Notes: generated by a model from the letters alone, not told the origin. 64,000 nt of DNA from Streptomyces sp. CC0208 (GCF_003443735.1 NZ_CP031969.1:7440001-7504000); one strand, 5' to 3'; shown: positions 9,803-18,411, counted from the stretch's first letter. Numbers and translations are program-made.

Positions 9803-10710
9803 ATGACCGACGACCGCCCCGTACCGCTCGACGAGTACCCCGTGCACCAGGAACCGCCCCTGCGGTCCTGCGCGTTGCGGCTCGCCGCGGACTCCTCGGC
9901 GTACACCGTCTTCCCGGTGTACGACATGGTCCGCCAGTACCGCACGATGCTCGCGGTGGCCCGCTGCACGGACCTGCCCATGCCGAGGGTGCAGTGGCTG
10001 GAGGAGGACCCGGACCCGCTCGGGGCGCCTTCCTCGTCATGGAACGCGCGCGAGGGCGCGTGCCGCCGGACGTCGTGCCCTACACCTACGAAGGCAACTG
10101 GCTGCACGCCGCGAGCGACGCCGAACGGGAGCACCTGGAGGCGGCCACGATCGGGTTGTTGGCCCATCTGCACGACCAAGTCCCCACGGGGGAAGCGGCG
10201 TTCCTGGAACTGCCCGGCGAGGGTGACACACTGCGCCGCCACGTCACCGCCCAACGCGCCTACTACGACTGGGTGGTCGACGGACTCGCCCGCTCACCCC
10301 TCATCGAGCAGGCCTTCGACCGGCTGGAGGAACTCTGGCAGACCGACCCGGGCCCGCCCGTCCTCAACTGGGGCGACGCACGCATCGGGAACGTGATCTA
10401 CGACGGCTTCGACGACCTCGCGCGGGGCCAGGGCCGCCATCTCCCAGTCCAGGACGGCGACGGGCCCGGGCTGCCGGACTTCCTGCGCCGCGACCGGATC
10501 GAGGCCCGTTACGCCGAACTCACCGGCCACACACCGCACGACATGGACTTCTTCACGCTGTACGCCGCGCTGCGGCACGCGATCGTCATGCTGCGCATCG
10601 CCTACCGCCAGGCGCACTTCGGCGAAGTGGCCGTACCGGCGGACCCGGACACACTGATCCTGCACCACGGCAGCCTGCGGGCCATGGTGCAGGGCAGTTA
10701 CCGGGATTGA
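9803..10710 (+). pseudogene. APH/choline-kinase-type phosphotransferase, degraded
   Basis: ATG at 9803 follows GGGAGGTTGGCC. The first frame codes for LAADSSAYTVFPVYDMVRQY and PRVQWLEEDPDPLGA, then slips near 10030: GCGCCTTCCTC has one C too few for the expected A-P-F-L-V-M. The rest (FLVMERARG, YTYEGNWLHAASDAE, catalytic loop NWGDARIGN, RHAIVMLRIAYRQ) is in another frame up to TGA at 10708-10710. After GFD (10413) the metal-binding DWE segment is missing from this strand: the 51 bases 10414-10464 code for PVAVLDWEMAALAPREV on the opposite strand, followed directly by PGLPDFLRRD, so about 25-30 codons between are lost. The N-terminus also looks short and spliced (EYPVHQEPPLRSCALRLAAD), as if joined to another gene's start. 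The enzyme cannot be active. Confidence 0.8.
10414..10464 (-). other. 51-nt inverted block holding the DWE motif
   Basis: Read on the minus strand this block gives the 17 residues PVAVLDWEMAALAPREV, the Mg2+-binding segment of APH-type phosphotransferases. It sits exactly where it belongs, after GFD, but reversed. It is exactly 17 codons, so the plus-strand frame stays open. No long inverted repeats flank it. Confidence 0.75.
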
Positions 10711-10720
10711 GCGAGGCGGC

Positions 10721-11152
10721 TCAGGCGGCCTGACGGCGCATCACCGGCACACGCAGGGGGCGCGAACCGGGGCCGCCGACGTGCGAGAACGGCTGGGTCC
10801 GCCAGTCGAGCCCCTGAGGGAGCGTCAACAGCAGGGCCGTGTCCTGCTCCTGGGGCTCCGCCGACTCGTCCGCGGACCGGGCCTCGGAGGCCTTGCGGCC
10901 CGTACCGGCGCAGACCGTGAGGCCGAACGGATTCCACGGCGAGGCGCACAGCGCGTGCTCCGGCAGCGTCTCCTCGTCCGCCAGCAGGGCGATGGGCTGT
11001 GCGCAGTCCGGGCAGATCACCCGGTACATCTCGAAGGTGTCGTACGCGTCGAAGTCGTCGTCGAGGGCGTCGGGTTCGACGCCCTCCGGCTCGAACTCGA
11101 CTACCTGGAGGCGCTTGGGCGCGGTACGACCAGGACGCTGAAGACTCTGCAT
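10721..11152 (-). CDS. Conserved hypothetical protein, 143 aa
   Basis: I do not recognise a named family. The protein has an acidic middle (EPDALDDDFDAYDTFE is its core pattern), a CPDC pair near residue 48 and further cysteines near residues 69 and 81, which may form a metal knuckle. A central WNPFGLTVCAGTGRK follows, then a Gln/Glu-rich stretch and a basic C-terminus (RPLRVPVMRRQ). No membrane segments or signal peptide are seen. The ATG at 11152 is preceded by GGGGGAGAACCCA, a good ribosome binding site. It is divergent from the Lrp gene with a 268-bp promoter region between. Coding bias is strong. Confidence 0.75.
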   Translation of the reverse strand: MQSLQRPGRTAPKRLQVVEFEPEGVEPDALDDDFDAYDTFEMYRVICPDCAQPIALLADEETLPEHALCASPWNPFGLTVCAGTGRKASEARSADESAEPQEQDTALLLTLPQGLDWRTQPFSHVGGPGSRPLRVPVMRRQAA

Positions 11153-11420
11153 TGGGTTCTCCCCCTCGGGCTGGGCCGTGAAGGCGCTGCGGCCTCGACC
11201 ACAGCAAGCACTTCCCGTCCGGTCGTGGCGGTAATCACGAGAACATCACAGGGGCCGTTCGGAGGGTGTGGCCTTCGTCACATGCCGCTCGCAGATGCCC
11301 GTGGCGGTGGCTTTGTCCCTCAGGAGACGCACAGGCACCTCCCGGTCACATCACGAACCGGGCATGACCTGGGGCGCTCGGGTATCCGAGGAGATCAGGC
11401 GCACTGTAGGTTCTTGCGCC

Positions 11421-11861
11421 ATGGAGGAGCTGGACCGACAAATCGTGCAGCTGCTCGTCAAGGACGGGCGGATGAGTTACACGGACCTGGGCAAGGCCAC
11501 GGGCCTGTCCACCTCGGCCGTGCATCAGCGGGTGCGGCGGCTGGAGCAGCGTGGTGTCATCCGCGGCTATGCCGCGGTGGTCGACCCGGAGGCGGTGGGC
11601 CTGCCCATGACGGCCTTCATCTCGGTGAAACCGTTCGACCCCAGCGCCCCCGACGACATCGCGGACCGCCTGGCCGGCGTCCCCGAGATCGAGGCGTGCC
11701 ACAGCGTCGCGGGCGACGAGAACTACATCCTGAAGGTGCGGGTGGCGACCCCGCACGAGCTGGAGGAGCTGCTGGCGCGCGTGCGGTCCCTGGCGGGGGT
11801 CTCGACGCGGACGACGGTCGTGCTGTCCACTCCGTACGAGGCGCGCCCGCCGCGCATCTGA
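11421..11861 (+). CDS. Lrp/AsnC family transcriptional regulator
   Basis: A 146-residue protein with an AsnC-type winged helix-turn-helix (residues 1-60: MEELDRQIVQLLVKDGRMSY, then DLGKATGLSTSAVHQRVRRL) and a C-terminal RAM ligand-binding domain (about 65-140). Such proteins form octamers and respond to amino acids or related effectors. The ATG at 11421 matches the family's usual N-terminus; longer in-frame versions add 51 residues without similarity. The amidohydrolase begins 49 bp downstream on the same strand and is a plausible target. Confidence 0.9.
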   Translation: MEELDRQIVQLLVKDGRMSYTDLGKATGLSTSAVHQRVRRLEQRGVIRGYAAVVDPEAVGLPMTAFISVKPFDPSAPDDIADRLAGVPEIEACHSVAGDENYILKVRVATPHELEELLARVRSLAGVSTRTTVVLSTPYEARPPRI

Positions 11862-11910
11862 GGTCGCCCCAGGTGCGGTTCCGGCGGATCGACGGGAGAA
11901 ACTGTCGGTC

Positions 11911-13509
11911 ATGAGTGAACGCACCCCCGAGCCGACCACCGTCCTCCTCCGCCGCGGCGAGGTCCACAGCCCCGCCGACCCGTTCGCCACAGCGATGGTC
12001 GTGGAACGGGGCCAAGTCGCCTGGGTCGGCTCGGAAGGCGCCGCGGACGCCTTCGCGGACGGCGTGGACGAGACCGTCGACCTGGACGGAGCCCTCGTCA
12101 CCCCCGCGTTCACCGACGCACATGTGCACACCACTGCCACCGGCCTCGCCCTCACCGGCCTCGACCTCTCCGACGCCCCCTCCCTGGCCGCGGCTCTGCG
12201 TCTCGTGCGAGAGTTCGCGGCCGCCCGCCCGAACGACCACGTCCTCCTCGGCCACGGCTGGGACGCCTCCCGCTGGACCGACGGCCGCCCTCCCACCCGC
12301 GCGGAACTCGACGAGGCCGCAGGCGGCCGCCCTCTCTACCTGAGCCGCATCGACGTCCACTCGGCGGTGGTGACGACCGCCCTCCTCGACATGACCTCCC
12401 TCGGGGCGGTGGACGGCCCCCTCACGGCCGACGCCCACCACGCCGTCCGCGCGAAGGCGCTCGGTTCCGTCTCCCCGGCCCAGCGCGCGCAGGCCCAGCG
12501 CGCCGCCCTAGCCCACGCCGCCTCCCTCGGCATCGGCACCCTTCACGAATGCGCAGGCCCCGAGATCTCCTCCGAGGACGACTTCACGGGTCTGCTGCGG
12601 CTCGCGAACGAGGAGCCGGGCCCGCGGGTGGTCGGTTACTGGGCGGAGCAGGATGTCGACAAGGCACGCGAGCTCGGGGCGCTCGGTGCCGCCGGAGACC
12701 TCTTCGTCGACGGCGCCCTCGGCTCCCACACCGCGTGCCTGCACGAGCCGTACACCGACGCCGACCACTCCGGCCGCGCCTACCTGGACGCCGCCGCCGT
12801 GGCCTCCCATGTCGCCGCCTGCACCGAGGCGGGCCTCCAGGCCGGCTTCCACGCGATCGGCGACGCGGCGGTGACCGCCGTGGTCGAGGGAGTGCGCGCC
12901 GTCGCGGAGAAGCTCGGCCTCGCCCGCGTCCGTGCCGCCCGGCATCGCATCGAGCATGTCGAGATGCTCACTCCCGAGGCCGTCGCCGCCTTCGCTGAAC
13001 TCGGTCTGACCGCGTCCGTCCAGCCCGCCTTCGACGCCCTGTGGGGCGGCGAGGACGGCATGTACGCCCGGCGCCTGGGCAAGGCGCGGGCGAGCCGTCT
13101 GAACCCCTTCGCGGCCCTCCTGCGCGCCGGCGTGCCGCTCGCCTTCGGGTCCGACAGCCCCGTCACCCCCCTCGACCCGTGGGGCACGGTCCGGGCGGCC
13201 GCCTTCCACCGCACCCCCGAGCACCGCGTCTCCGTGCGTGCCGCCTTCACCGCGCACACCCGCGGCGGCTGGCGGGCGGTCGGCCGCGACGACGCGGGCG
13301 TCCTGGTGCCCGGCGCCCCCGCCGACTACGCCGTGTGGCACACCGGCGAACTGGTCGTGCAGGCCCCCGACGACCGGGTCGCCCGCTGGTCCACGGACCC
13401 CCGTTCCGGCACCCCCGGCCTGCCCGACCTGACGCCGGGCCGTGACCTGCCCGTCTGCCTGCGCACCGTGGTCGGCGGACGGACGGTCTTCGTACGGCCG
13501 GGCGAGTGA
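11911..13509 (+). CDS. YtcJ-type amidohydrolase
   Basis: A 532-residue metal-dependent hydrolase of the amidohydrolase superfamily (Amidohydro_3/YtcJ). The metal-ligand motif TDAHVH lies near residue 70. Later come a lysine/histidine region, AIGD near residue 325, HRIEHVEM near 348 and FGSDSPV near 415, the last carrying the metal-binding Asp. Family members cleave N-acyl or cyclic amide bonds in the cytosol; the substrate cannot be read from sequence. The start at 11911 follows CGGGAGAA. It may be co-transcribed with the Lrp regulator 49 bp upstream. Confidence 0.85.
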   Translation: MSERTPEPTTVLLRRGEVHSPADPFATAMVVERGQVAWVGSEGAADAFADGVDETVDLDGALVTPAFTDAHVHTTATGLALTGLDLSDAPSLAAALRLVREFAAARPNDHVLLGHGWDASRWTDGRPPTRAELDEAAGGRPLYLSRIDVHSAVVTTALLDMTSLGAVDGPLTADAHHAVRAKALGSVSPAQRAQAQRAALAHAASLGIGTLHECAGPEISSEDDFTGLLRLANEEPGPRVVGYWAEQDVDKARELGALGAAGDLFVDGALGSHTACLHEPYTDADHSGRAYLDAAAVASHVAACTEAGLQAGFHAIGDAAVTAVVEGVRAVAEKLGLARVRAARHRIEHVEMLTPEAVAAFAELGLTASVQPAFDALWGGEDGMYARRLGKARASRLNPFAALLRAGVPLAFGSDSPVTPLDPWGTVRAAAFHRTPEHRVSVRAAFTAHTRGGWRAVGRDDAGVLVPGAPADYAVWHTGELVVQAPDDRVARWSTDPRSGTPGLPDLTPGRDLPVCLRTVVGGRTVFVRPGE

Positions 13510-14060
13510 TCTCCGGGGGTGGCGCGGTATCGATCGGACCCCGCGCTGCTGTCGCGCGACCTGCGCATCCTCCGCCCTGACCAGGGCATTGTCGGAAGAT
13601 GCGCAGGTCGAACGACTGTTGACAGCCGACGGCAGGAGGCCGGTAGGTTCGGCCGGGTCCACCACCGGACGCCCGACCGGGGAATTTCCATCCAGTCGTC
13701 GCAGCGCCGCTGGGTCAGGGACGGTGTGCCGCACCGGAACACCGCCACTGGGAGCCAGGCTCAGCGCTCGCGCCACGACGAGGGAACGTTCCGTCCGGCC
13801 GGGGAGGTGTGACCCGGGTGGGGCCCGGGCGCTCAGTAGACAACGGCTTTCGGTCGACCCGCAGCCAGCGGGCCCCAGGTCGGCCCGAAGAGCGCCGGGC
13901 CCCCATCCGCAGCGAGGGGGGCGATTCAGCCATAGCGGCCGAAAATACTAGTCTTACCCCGCTCTTGTGGAAACGACACCAGCATACGAACGCCTTGTCA
14001 CGTCATCGCAGGCCGTGCGCACTATGGTGGACGCCTGCGCAATGACTCGAAGGGGCAGCG
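13510..14060. other. 551-bp region upstream of ppm1
   Basis: No convincing gene was found, although short frames cross it. It contains a nested inverted repeat (13558-13609), a possible TTGACA-N19-TAGGTT promoter (13619-13649) and a short CCCGGG-N5-CCCGGG hairpin (13813-13829). An A/T-richer stretch near 13940-13970 could hold a second promoter closer to ppm1. Confidence 0.5.
13558..13609. repeat. Nested inverted repeat
   Basis: GACCTGCGCATC (13558-13569) and GATGCGCAGGTC (13598-13609) are perfect inverted copies. The 28-nt interval contains its own stem GCCCT-GACC-AGGGC. It lies 10 bp upstream of a TTGACA box, so it may be an operator or a terminator for the amidohydrolase gene, whose stop is 49 bp away. 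Confidence 0.6.
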
Positions 14061-14855
14061 GTGAACGACGGCGACGGGACCCACGCGGGGCAGGAGAGGC
14101 GATTCGGCCCGCTCGGCACGACGTTGGTGATCATTCCGACTTACAACGAGGCGGAGAACGTCAAGGCCATCGTCGGCCGGGTGCGCCAGGCCGTCCCGGA
14201 GGCACACGTCCTCGTGGCCGACGACAACAGCCCCGACGGCACCGGCAAGCTGGCCGACGAACTGGCCGTCGAGGACGACCACGTCCAGGTCCTGCACCGC
14301 AAGGGCAAGGAGGGCCTCGGCGCCGCCTACCTCGCGGGCTTCCACTGGGGCCTGGAGCACGGTTACGGCGTTCTGGTCGAGATGGACGCCGACGGCTCCC
14401 ACCAGCCCGAGGAACTGCCCCGTCTGCTGACCGCTCTGAAGGGCGCCGACCTGGTTCTCGGTTCCCGCTGGGTGCCCGGCGGCCGGGTCGTGAACTGGCC
14501 CAAGTCCCGCGAGTTCATCTCCCGCGGCGGCAGCCTCTACTCCCGCGTCGCCCTCGACCTTCCCCTCCGTGACATCACGGGTGGCTACCGCGCCTTCCGT
14601 CGCGAGACCCTGGAGGGCCTTGGCCTCGACGACGTCGCCTCCCAGGGCTACTGCTTCCAGGTCGACCTCGCCCGCCGCGCGGTCAAGGCCGGCTACCACG
14701 TCGTCGAGGTGCCGATCACCTTCGTGGAGCGCGAACTGGGCGACTCCAAGATGAGCCGCGACATCCTCGTGGAGGCCCTTTGGCGGGTCACCACCTGGGG
14801 TGTGGGGGAGCGGGTCGGCAGGCTCACCGGGCGGGGAAAGCGCGCACAGCCGTAG
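14061..14855 (+). CDS. ppm1: Polyprenol monophosphomannose synthase
   Basis: A 264-residue GT2 enzyme that transfers mannose from GDP-mannose to polyprenyl phosphate at the inner membrane face. It has the GT-A fold with IIPTYNEAENV, DDNSPDGT and the metal-binding VEMDADGSHQPEELP, followed by RWVPGG and the DPM1-type ending with FVERELGDSKM. No fused acyltransferase domain is present, unlike mycobacterial Ppm1. In S. coelicolor this enzyme (Ppm1, from memory) feeds protein O-mannosylation and is needed for phage phiC31 sensitivity. The GTG at 14061 follows AAGGGGCAGCG. Confidence 0.9.
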   Translation: MNDGDGTHAGQERRFGPLGTTLVIIPTYNEAENVKAIVGRVRQAVPEAHVLVADDNSPDGTGKLADELAVEDDHVQVLHRKGKEGLGAAYLAGFHWGLEHGYGVLVEMDADGSHQPEELPRLLTALKGADLVLGSRWVPGGRVVNWPKSREFISRGGSLYSRVALDLPLRDITGGYRAFRRETLEGLGLDDVASQGYCFQVDLARRAVKAGYHVVEVPITFVERELGDSKMSRDILVEALWRVTTWGVGERVGRLTGRGKRAQP

Positions 14856-14927
14856 TCCCGTGACCTCACGGACGGGGTCGATCGTCCCCTTATGCCGTGC
14901 TGAGCCGTGCCCAGGCACACTGGACGT

Positions 14928-15494
14928 ATGACGACAGGCGCTTCGACCCCCACGTACCCCGCCCGGCCCCGCCGCTCCCGTGTGCGCACGTTCCTGCCGC
15001 TGGGCATCGCCGCCTGGCTGGTGCTGGAGATCTGGCTGCTGTCCGTGGTCGCGGGCGCGGCGAGCGGTTTCGTGGTGTTCCTGCTGCTGGTCGCCGGCTT
15101 CGTGCTCGGCTCGGTGGTCATCAAGCGGGCCGGCCGCCGCGCCTTCCAGAACCTGAACGAGGCGCTCCAGCGGGGCGGCGCCCCCTCGGGCTCCGGCAGC
15201 AGTGGCAACGGCCTGATGATGCTGGGCGGCCTGCTCCTGATGATCCCCGGCCTGCTCTCCGACGCGGTGGGGCTCCTCCTGCTGATCCCGCCGGTCCAGA
15301 AGGCCGTCGGCCGCTACGCCGAGCGCACCTTCGACCGCAGGATCCGCGCCGCCGTCCCCGGCACCCTGGGTGACGCCTTCCAGCAGGCCCGTATGCAGCG
15401 TCCGGACGGCAAGGTGGTCCAGGGCGAGGTCATCGTCCGGGACGAGCCGGGCGGCGACTCCTCGCGGGAGCAGCGCCCGCCGCTCACCCGCTGA
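14928..15494 (+). CDS. fxsA: FxsA family membrane protein
   Basis: A 188-residue membrane protein of the FxsA type (named after the E. coli suppressor of F exclusion of phage T7). Three or more hydrophobic segments are visible: about residues 22-44, 48-65 and 95-120 (GLMMLGGLLLMIPGLLSDAV is the diagnostic region). The C-terminus is soluble and charged. The start at 14928 gives a normal N-terminus; it has no clear ribosome binding site and may be leaderless, and an in-frame GTG or CTG 21 bp upstream is the alternative. It ends convergently with rbpA, separated by a 20-bp hairpin. Confidence 0.85.
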   Translation: MTTGASTPTYPARPRRSRVRTFLPLGIAAWLVLEIWLLSVVAGAASGFVVFLLLVAGFVLGSVVIKRAGRRAFQNLNEALQRGGAPSGSGSSGNGLMMLGGLLLMIPGLLSDAVGLLLLIPPVQKAVGRYAERTFDRRIRAAVPGTLGDAFQQARMQRPDGKVVQGEVIVRDEPGGDSSREQRPPLTR

Positions 15495-15513
15495 CCCGGG
15501 CGCGGACAGCACA

Positions 15514-15556
15514 AACCGCGGGCGCGGTACGTGAGTCACGTACCGCGCCCGCGGTT
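15514..15556. terminator. 20-bp perfect bidirectional hairpin
   Basis: Bases 15514-15533 and 15537-15556 are perfect inverted copies with a 3-nt AGT loop. The stem includes GCGCGGTACGTG paired with CACGTACCGCGC. It sits between convergent fxsA and rbpA and is the strongest hairpin in the window. Confidence 0.85.
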
Positions 15557-15580
15557 ACTTGTGTATGCGCTTGTTCCCGC

Positions 15581-15955
15581 TCAGGCCGACTTGCGGCTGT
15601 CCCGGGGATGAACAGCGATGTTCATCGCGCCGGAACGCAGAACCGCCAGACGCTCCTCGAGGACCTCTTCGAGTTCCTCTCGGGTGCGTCGCTCCATCAG
15701 CATGTCCCAATGTGTACGCGCGGGCTTGGCCTTCTTCTCTTCAGGGCCGTCGCCGTCCACGAGGAGTGCCTGGGCCCCGCAGACCTTGCACTCCCACTCC
15801 GGCGGGATCTCCGCCTCGACCGAGAAGGGCATCTCGAAGCGGTGCCCCTTCTCGCATGCGTACTCCACGGCCTGGCGCGGGGCCAGGTCGATGCCGCGGT
15901 CCGTCTCGTAGCTGGTCACCACGAGGCGCGTGCCGCGAAGAGCTCGCTCACTCAT
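15581..15955 (-). CDS. rbpA: RNA polymerase-binding protein RbpA
   Basis: A 124-residue actinobacterial transcription factor that binds sigma (HrdB group) and stabilises the open complex. It has the RbpA core domain with zinc ligands in YACEKGHRFEM and WECKVCGA, a basic linker (KPARTHWDMLMERR) and the C-terminal sigma-interacting helix (REELEEVLEERLAVLRSG). Length and start agree with S. coelicolor RbpA. A perfect SigR-type promoter lies 63-89 bp upstream, in keeping with the known SigR control of rbpA. Confidence 0.97.
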   Translation of the reverse strand: MSERALRGTRLVVTSYETDRGIDLAPRQAVEYACEKGHRFEMPFSVEAEIPPEWECKVCGAQALLVDGDGPEEKKAKPARTHWDMLMERRTREELEEVLEERLAVLRSGAMNIAVHPRDSRKSA

Positions 15956-16017
15956 GAATCGTGCCTCCCGGGCTTGTCGCCCACAGGACAGGTGTCGCTG
16001 TCGTCGTCATACCGGTC

Positions 16018-16044
16018 AACGTCCGGTCGGCGGTAAAGATTCCC
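16018..16044 (-). promoter_or_regulatory. SigR-type promoter of rbpA
   Basis: On the minus strand GGGAAT (16044-16039) is followed after exactly 18 bases by GTT (16020-16018), the GGGAAT-N18-GTT consensus of the thiol-stress sigma factor SigR. The predicted transcript leader is about 55 nt. Confidence 0.8.
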
Positions 16045-16223
16045 GTTCCGGGTCCCGTCCCGGGCAATGCGTCGCCGTCGTAGCCGCCCCTTGTTGTACC
16101 CACCAGCGCCCGGTTTGTCACATCTGCAAGCAGATGTCACCCAGCGCTTCAGTATCTTTGACGCGCAGTAACGGTACGCCTGGCAGGCCAAACGCGTACA
16201 CTACAGCGCTTTGGTGTTGAACG

Positions 16224-17579
16224 CTAAATCCTTTCGGGTACGGGATTGCCCGCGTCGCTGATGGCCCGCCGCACCGGGACCCGCGCGAGCAGGGCGAATC
16301 CGATGACGAAGAAGGCCACCAGGGAGATGATCGCGTCCCGGTAGCTTCCGGTCACCTGGTAGGTGATCCCGAACAGGAGCGGGCCCAGCCAGCTCATGCC
16401 CCGGTCGCTCATCTCGTATGCCGAGAAGTACTCGGCTTCCTTGCCGGGCGGGACGAGGTGGGAGAACAGGGAGCGGGACAGGGCCTGACTGCCGCCGAGG
16501 ACGAGCCCGATGCCGGAAGCGAGGACGAAGAACCACCCGGGTGCGCCGGCGGGCAGGAAGAACCCGGCCCCCAGGATCACCGCCCAGGCGACGAGCGAGC
16601 CGAGGATTGTCCGCTTGGCCCCGTAGGTCCGGGCGAGTCGGCCGAGGGCCAGCGCCCCCGCCACCGCGAGCACCTGGACCAGGAGCACGGCCGCGATGAG
16701 CGTCGACTGCCCGAGCCCCAGCTCCTCCGAGCCGTAGACCGACGCCTGGGAGATCACGGTCTGGATGCCGTCGTTGTAGATCAGGTACGCCAGCAGGAAG
16801 GCGAGCGTGAGCGGGTGGCGGCGCATGTCCCGGACGGTGGCGGCCAGCTGCCGCAAGCCGGGGGCCGTGGGCTCCTTGGTCTCGTGCGCGGACGACCGGC
16901 GGTCGCGCAGCCGTCGTAGCGGAACCAGTGTGAAGGCGCCCCACCACAGGCCGGCCGAGGCCAGACAGATGCGGACCGCGGCGCTCTCGGAGAGACCGAA
17001 GGAGTCGTGGCCCATGTAGAGAACGAGGTTCGCGACCAGTACCAGGGCGCCCGCCGCGTAGCCGAAGGCCCAGCCCTTGGAGGAGACGGCGTCGCGCTCC
17101 TCGGGCGGGGCGATCTGCGGGAGGTAGGAGTTGTAGAGCATCGTCCCCACGGACTGCGCCGCGTTCGCGACGACCAGGAGGGCGCCACCGAGGAGATAGC
17201 GGTCGCCGCCGAGGAAGAACATGCCGGTCGTCGCGGCGGCCCCGGTGTAGGCGGCGGCCGCCAGAAGGGGCTTCTTACGGCCGCTGCGGTCGGCGGCGGC
17301 CCCCACCAGGGGCATCACCAGCACGGCCACGATCACCGACAGGGACACCGAGTACGCGAAGAAGGAGCCGGCGCGCACCGGGATGCCCAGCGGATGGACA
17401 TAGCCGTCGGCGTCCGCCGCGTTCTTGGCGACCGACGTCAGATAGGGGCCCAGGAACACGGTGAGCACGCTCGTCGAGTAGACGGAGCACGCCCAGTCGT
17501 AGAAGTACCAGCCGCGTTGCTCACGCCGCCGGTCGGCGGCCTCGTCCGCCGCGCCCACCCGCACGGTGTCGGTGCCCAC
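16224..17579 (-). CDS. MFS transporter, UMF1/Atg22-like
   Basis: A 451-residue transporter with about 12 transmembrane segments. The N-terminal RGWYFYDWACSVYSTSVLTV pattern is typical of the UMF1 family related to fungal Atg22 vacuolar effluxers. A charged loop RSGRKKP lies between helices 2 and 3, and the basic central loop is near residues 200-240. Substrate is unknown; amino acids or glycerol derivatives are guesses only. The GTG at 17579 has a weak GGGAAGCGAGGG site upstream. It follows the glycerophosphodiesterase gene by 64 bp on the same strand, so the two are probably one operon with yczE. Confidence 0.85.
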   Translation of the reverse strand: MGTDTVRVGAADEAADRRREQRGWYFYDWACSVYSTSVLTVFLGPYLTSVAKNAADADGYVHPLGIPVRAGSFFAYSVSLSVIVAVLVMPLVGAAADRSGRKKPLLAAAAYTGAAATTGMFFLGGDRYLLGGALLVVANAAQSVGTMLYNSYLPQIAPPEERDAVSSKGWAFGYAAGALVLVANLVLYMGHDSFGLSESAAVRICLASAGLWWGAFTLVPLRRLRDRRSSAHETKEPTAPGLRQLAATVRDMRRHPLTLAFLLAYLIYNDGIQTVISQASVYGSEELGLGQSTLIAAVLLVQVLAVAGALALGRLARTYGAKRTILGSLVAWAVILGAGFFLPAGAPGWFFVLASGIGLVLGGSQALSRSLFSHLVPPGKEAEYFSAYEMSDRGMSWLGPLLFGITYQVTGSYRDAIISLVAFFVIGFALLARVPVRRAISDAGNPVPERI

Positions 17580-17643
17580 CCGTGCCCTCGCTTCCCCGTG
17601 AACGTGCCGTGCGCGGGCCGGCGGAGGGCGGGTCGGACGTGGG

Positions 17644-18411
17644 TCAGACCCAGACGCCCCGGTCCTCCATGACCTTGCGCAGTGTGTCGATGTGATCGGT
17701 CATGATGCCATCGACTCCCAGGTCCAGGAGCCGGTGCATGCGCTCGGGCTCGTTGATGGTCCACACGTGCACGTGGAGCCCGCGCGCGTGGGCGGCGCGC
17801 ACGAAGCGGTGGTCCACCACCTGGATGCCCGACTGGGCCTCGGGTACCTGGGCGGCGACGGCCGAGCGGCGCAGGGCCGCAGGCACTCCCCATGAGCGCA
17901 GCCGGAGGTTGAGCACGCCCCGGGTGCCGTACGACGTCGCCAGGCGCGGCCCGGCCAGCCGCTGGGCGCGCATCAGCCGCGCTTCGGAGAAGGAGCCGAC
18001 GCAGATGCGGTCCCAGGTGTCGGTGCGCTCGACGAGGTCCAGGAGCGGCTGGAGGGCGGGCTCGGCCTTGACGTCGACGTTCCAGCGGGCCTCGGGGAAG
18101 GCTTCGAGGAGCTCCTCGAAGAGCGGCACCGGCTCCTTGCCCGCCACGCGCGCGTGCCGTACGTCGGCCCAGGGCAGGTCCGCTATCCGGCCCGCGCCGT
18201 CGGTCACCCGGTCCAGGGTGGTGTCGTGGAAGGCGACCAGCTTGCCGTCGGCGGTGGCGTGGACGTCGGTCTCCAGGTACCGGTACCCCGCCTCGACCGC
18301 GCGCCGGAACTGGAGCGCGGTGTTCTCCAGACCGTCCGCCGCCCCGCCCCGGTGGGCGAAGGGGATGGGGCCGGGGTGGTCGAGGTAGGGGTGGCGTATC
18401 CGCGAGGTCAC
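17644..18411 (-). CDS. Glycerophosphodiester phosphodiesterase
   Basis: A 255-residue GDPD (TIM-barrel) enzyme that hydrolyses glycerophosphodiesters to glycerol 3-phosphate and an alcohol. It shows AHRGGAADGLENT near residue 20, the metal-binding ETDVHATADG, FHDTTLDRVT near residue 60, DVKAEP near 115 and the C-terminal WTINEPERM and GVDGIMTDH. No signal peptide is seen, so it is cytosolic and would act on imported or turned-over phospholipid head-group products. The GTG start at 18411 overlaps the stop of yczE (GTGA), which indicates translational coupling. Confidence 0.9.
   Translation of the reverse strand: MTSRIRHPYLDHPGPIPFAHRGGAADGLENTALQFRRAVEAGYRYLETDVHATADGKLVAFHDTTLDRVTDGAGRIADLPWADVRHARVAGKEPVPLFEELLEAFPEARWNVDVKAEPALQPLLDLVERTDTWDRICVGSFSEARLMRAQRLAGPRLATSYGTRGVLNLRLRSWGVPAALRRSAVAAQVPEAQSGIQVVDHRFVRAAHARGLHVHVWTINEPERMHRLLDLGVDGIMTDHIDTLRKVMEDRGVWV

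Noticed and set aside
10414..10464. The inverted block as a site-specific invertible switch
   Set aside because: There are no flanking inverted repeats and no recombinase gene nearby, and the reverse state would still lack the deleted codons and carry the upstream frameshift.
13442..14045. Short frames in the gap before ppm1
   Set aside because: They show no ribosome binding site at a proper distance, little third-position bias and no recognisable product.
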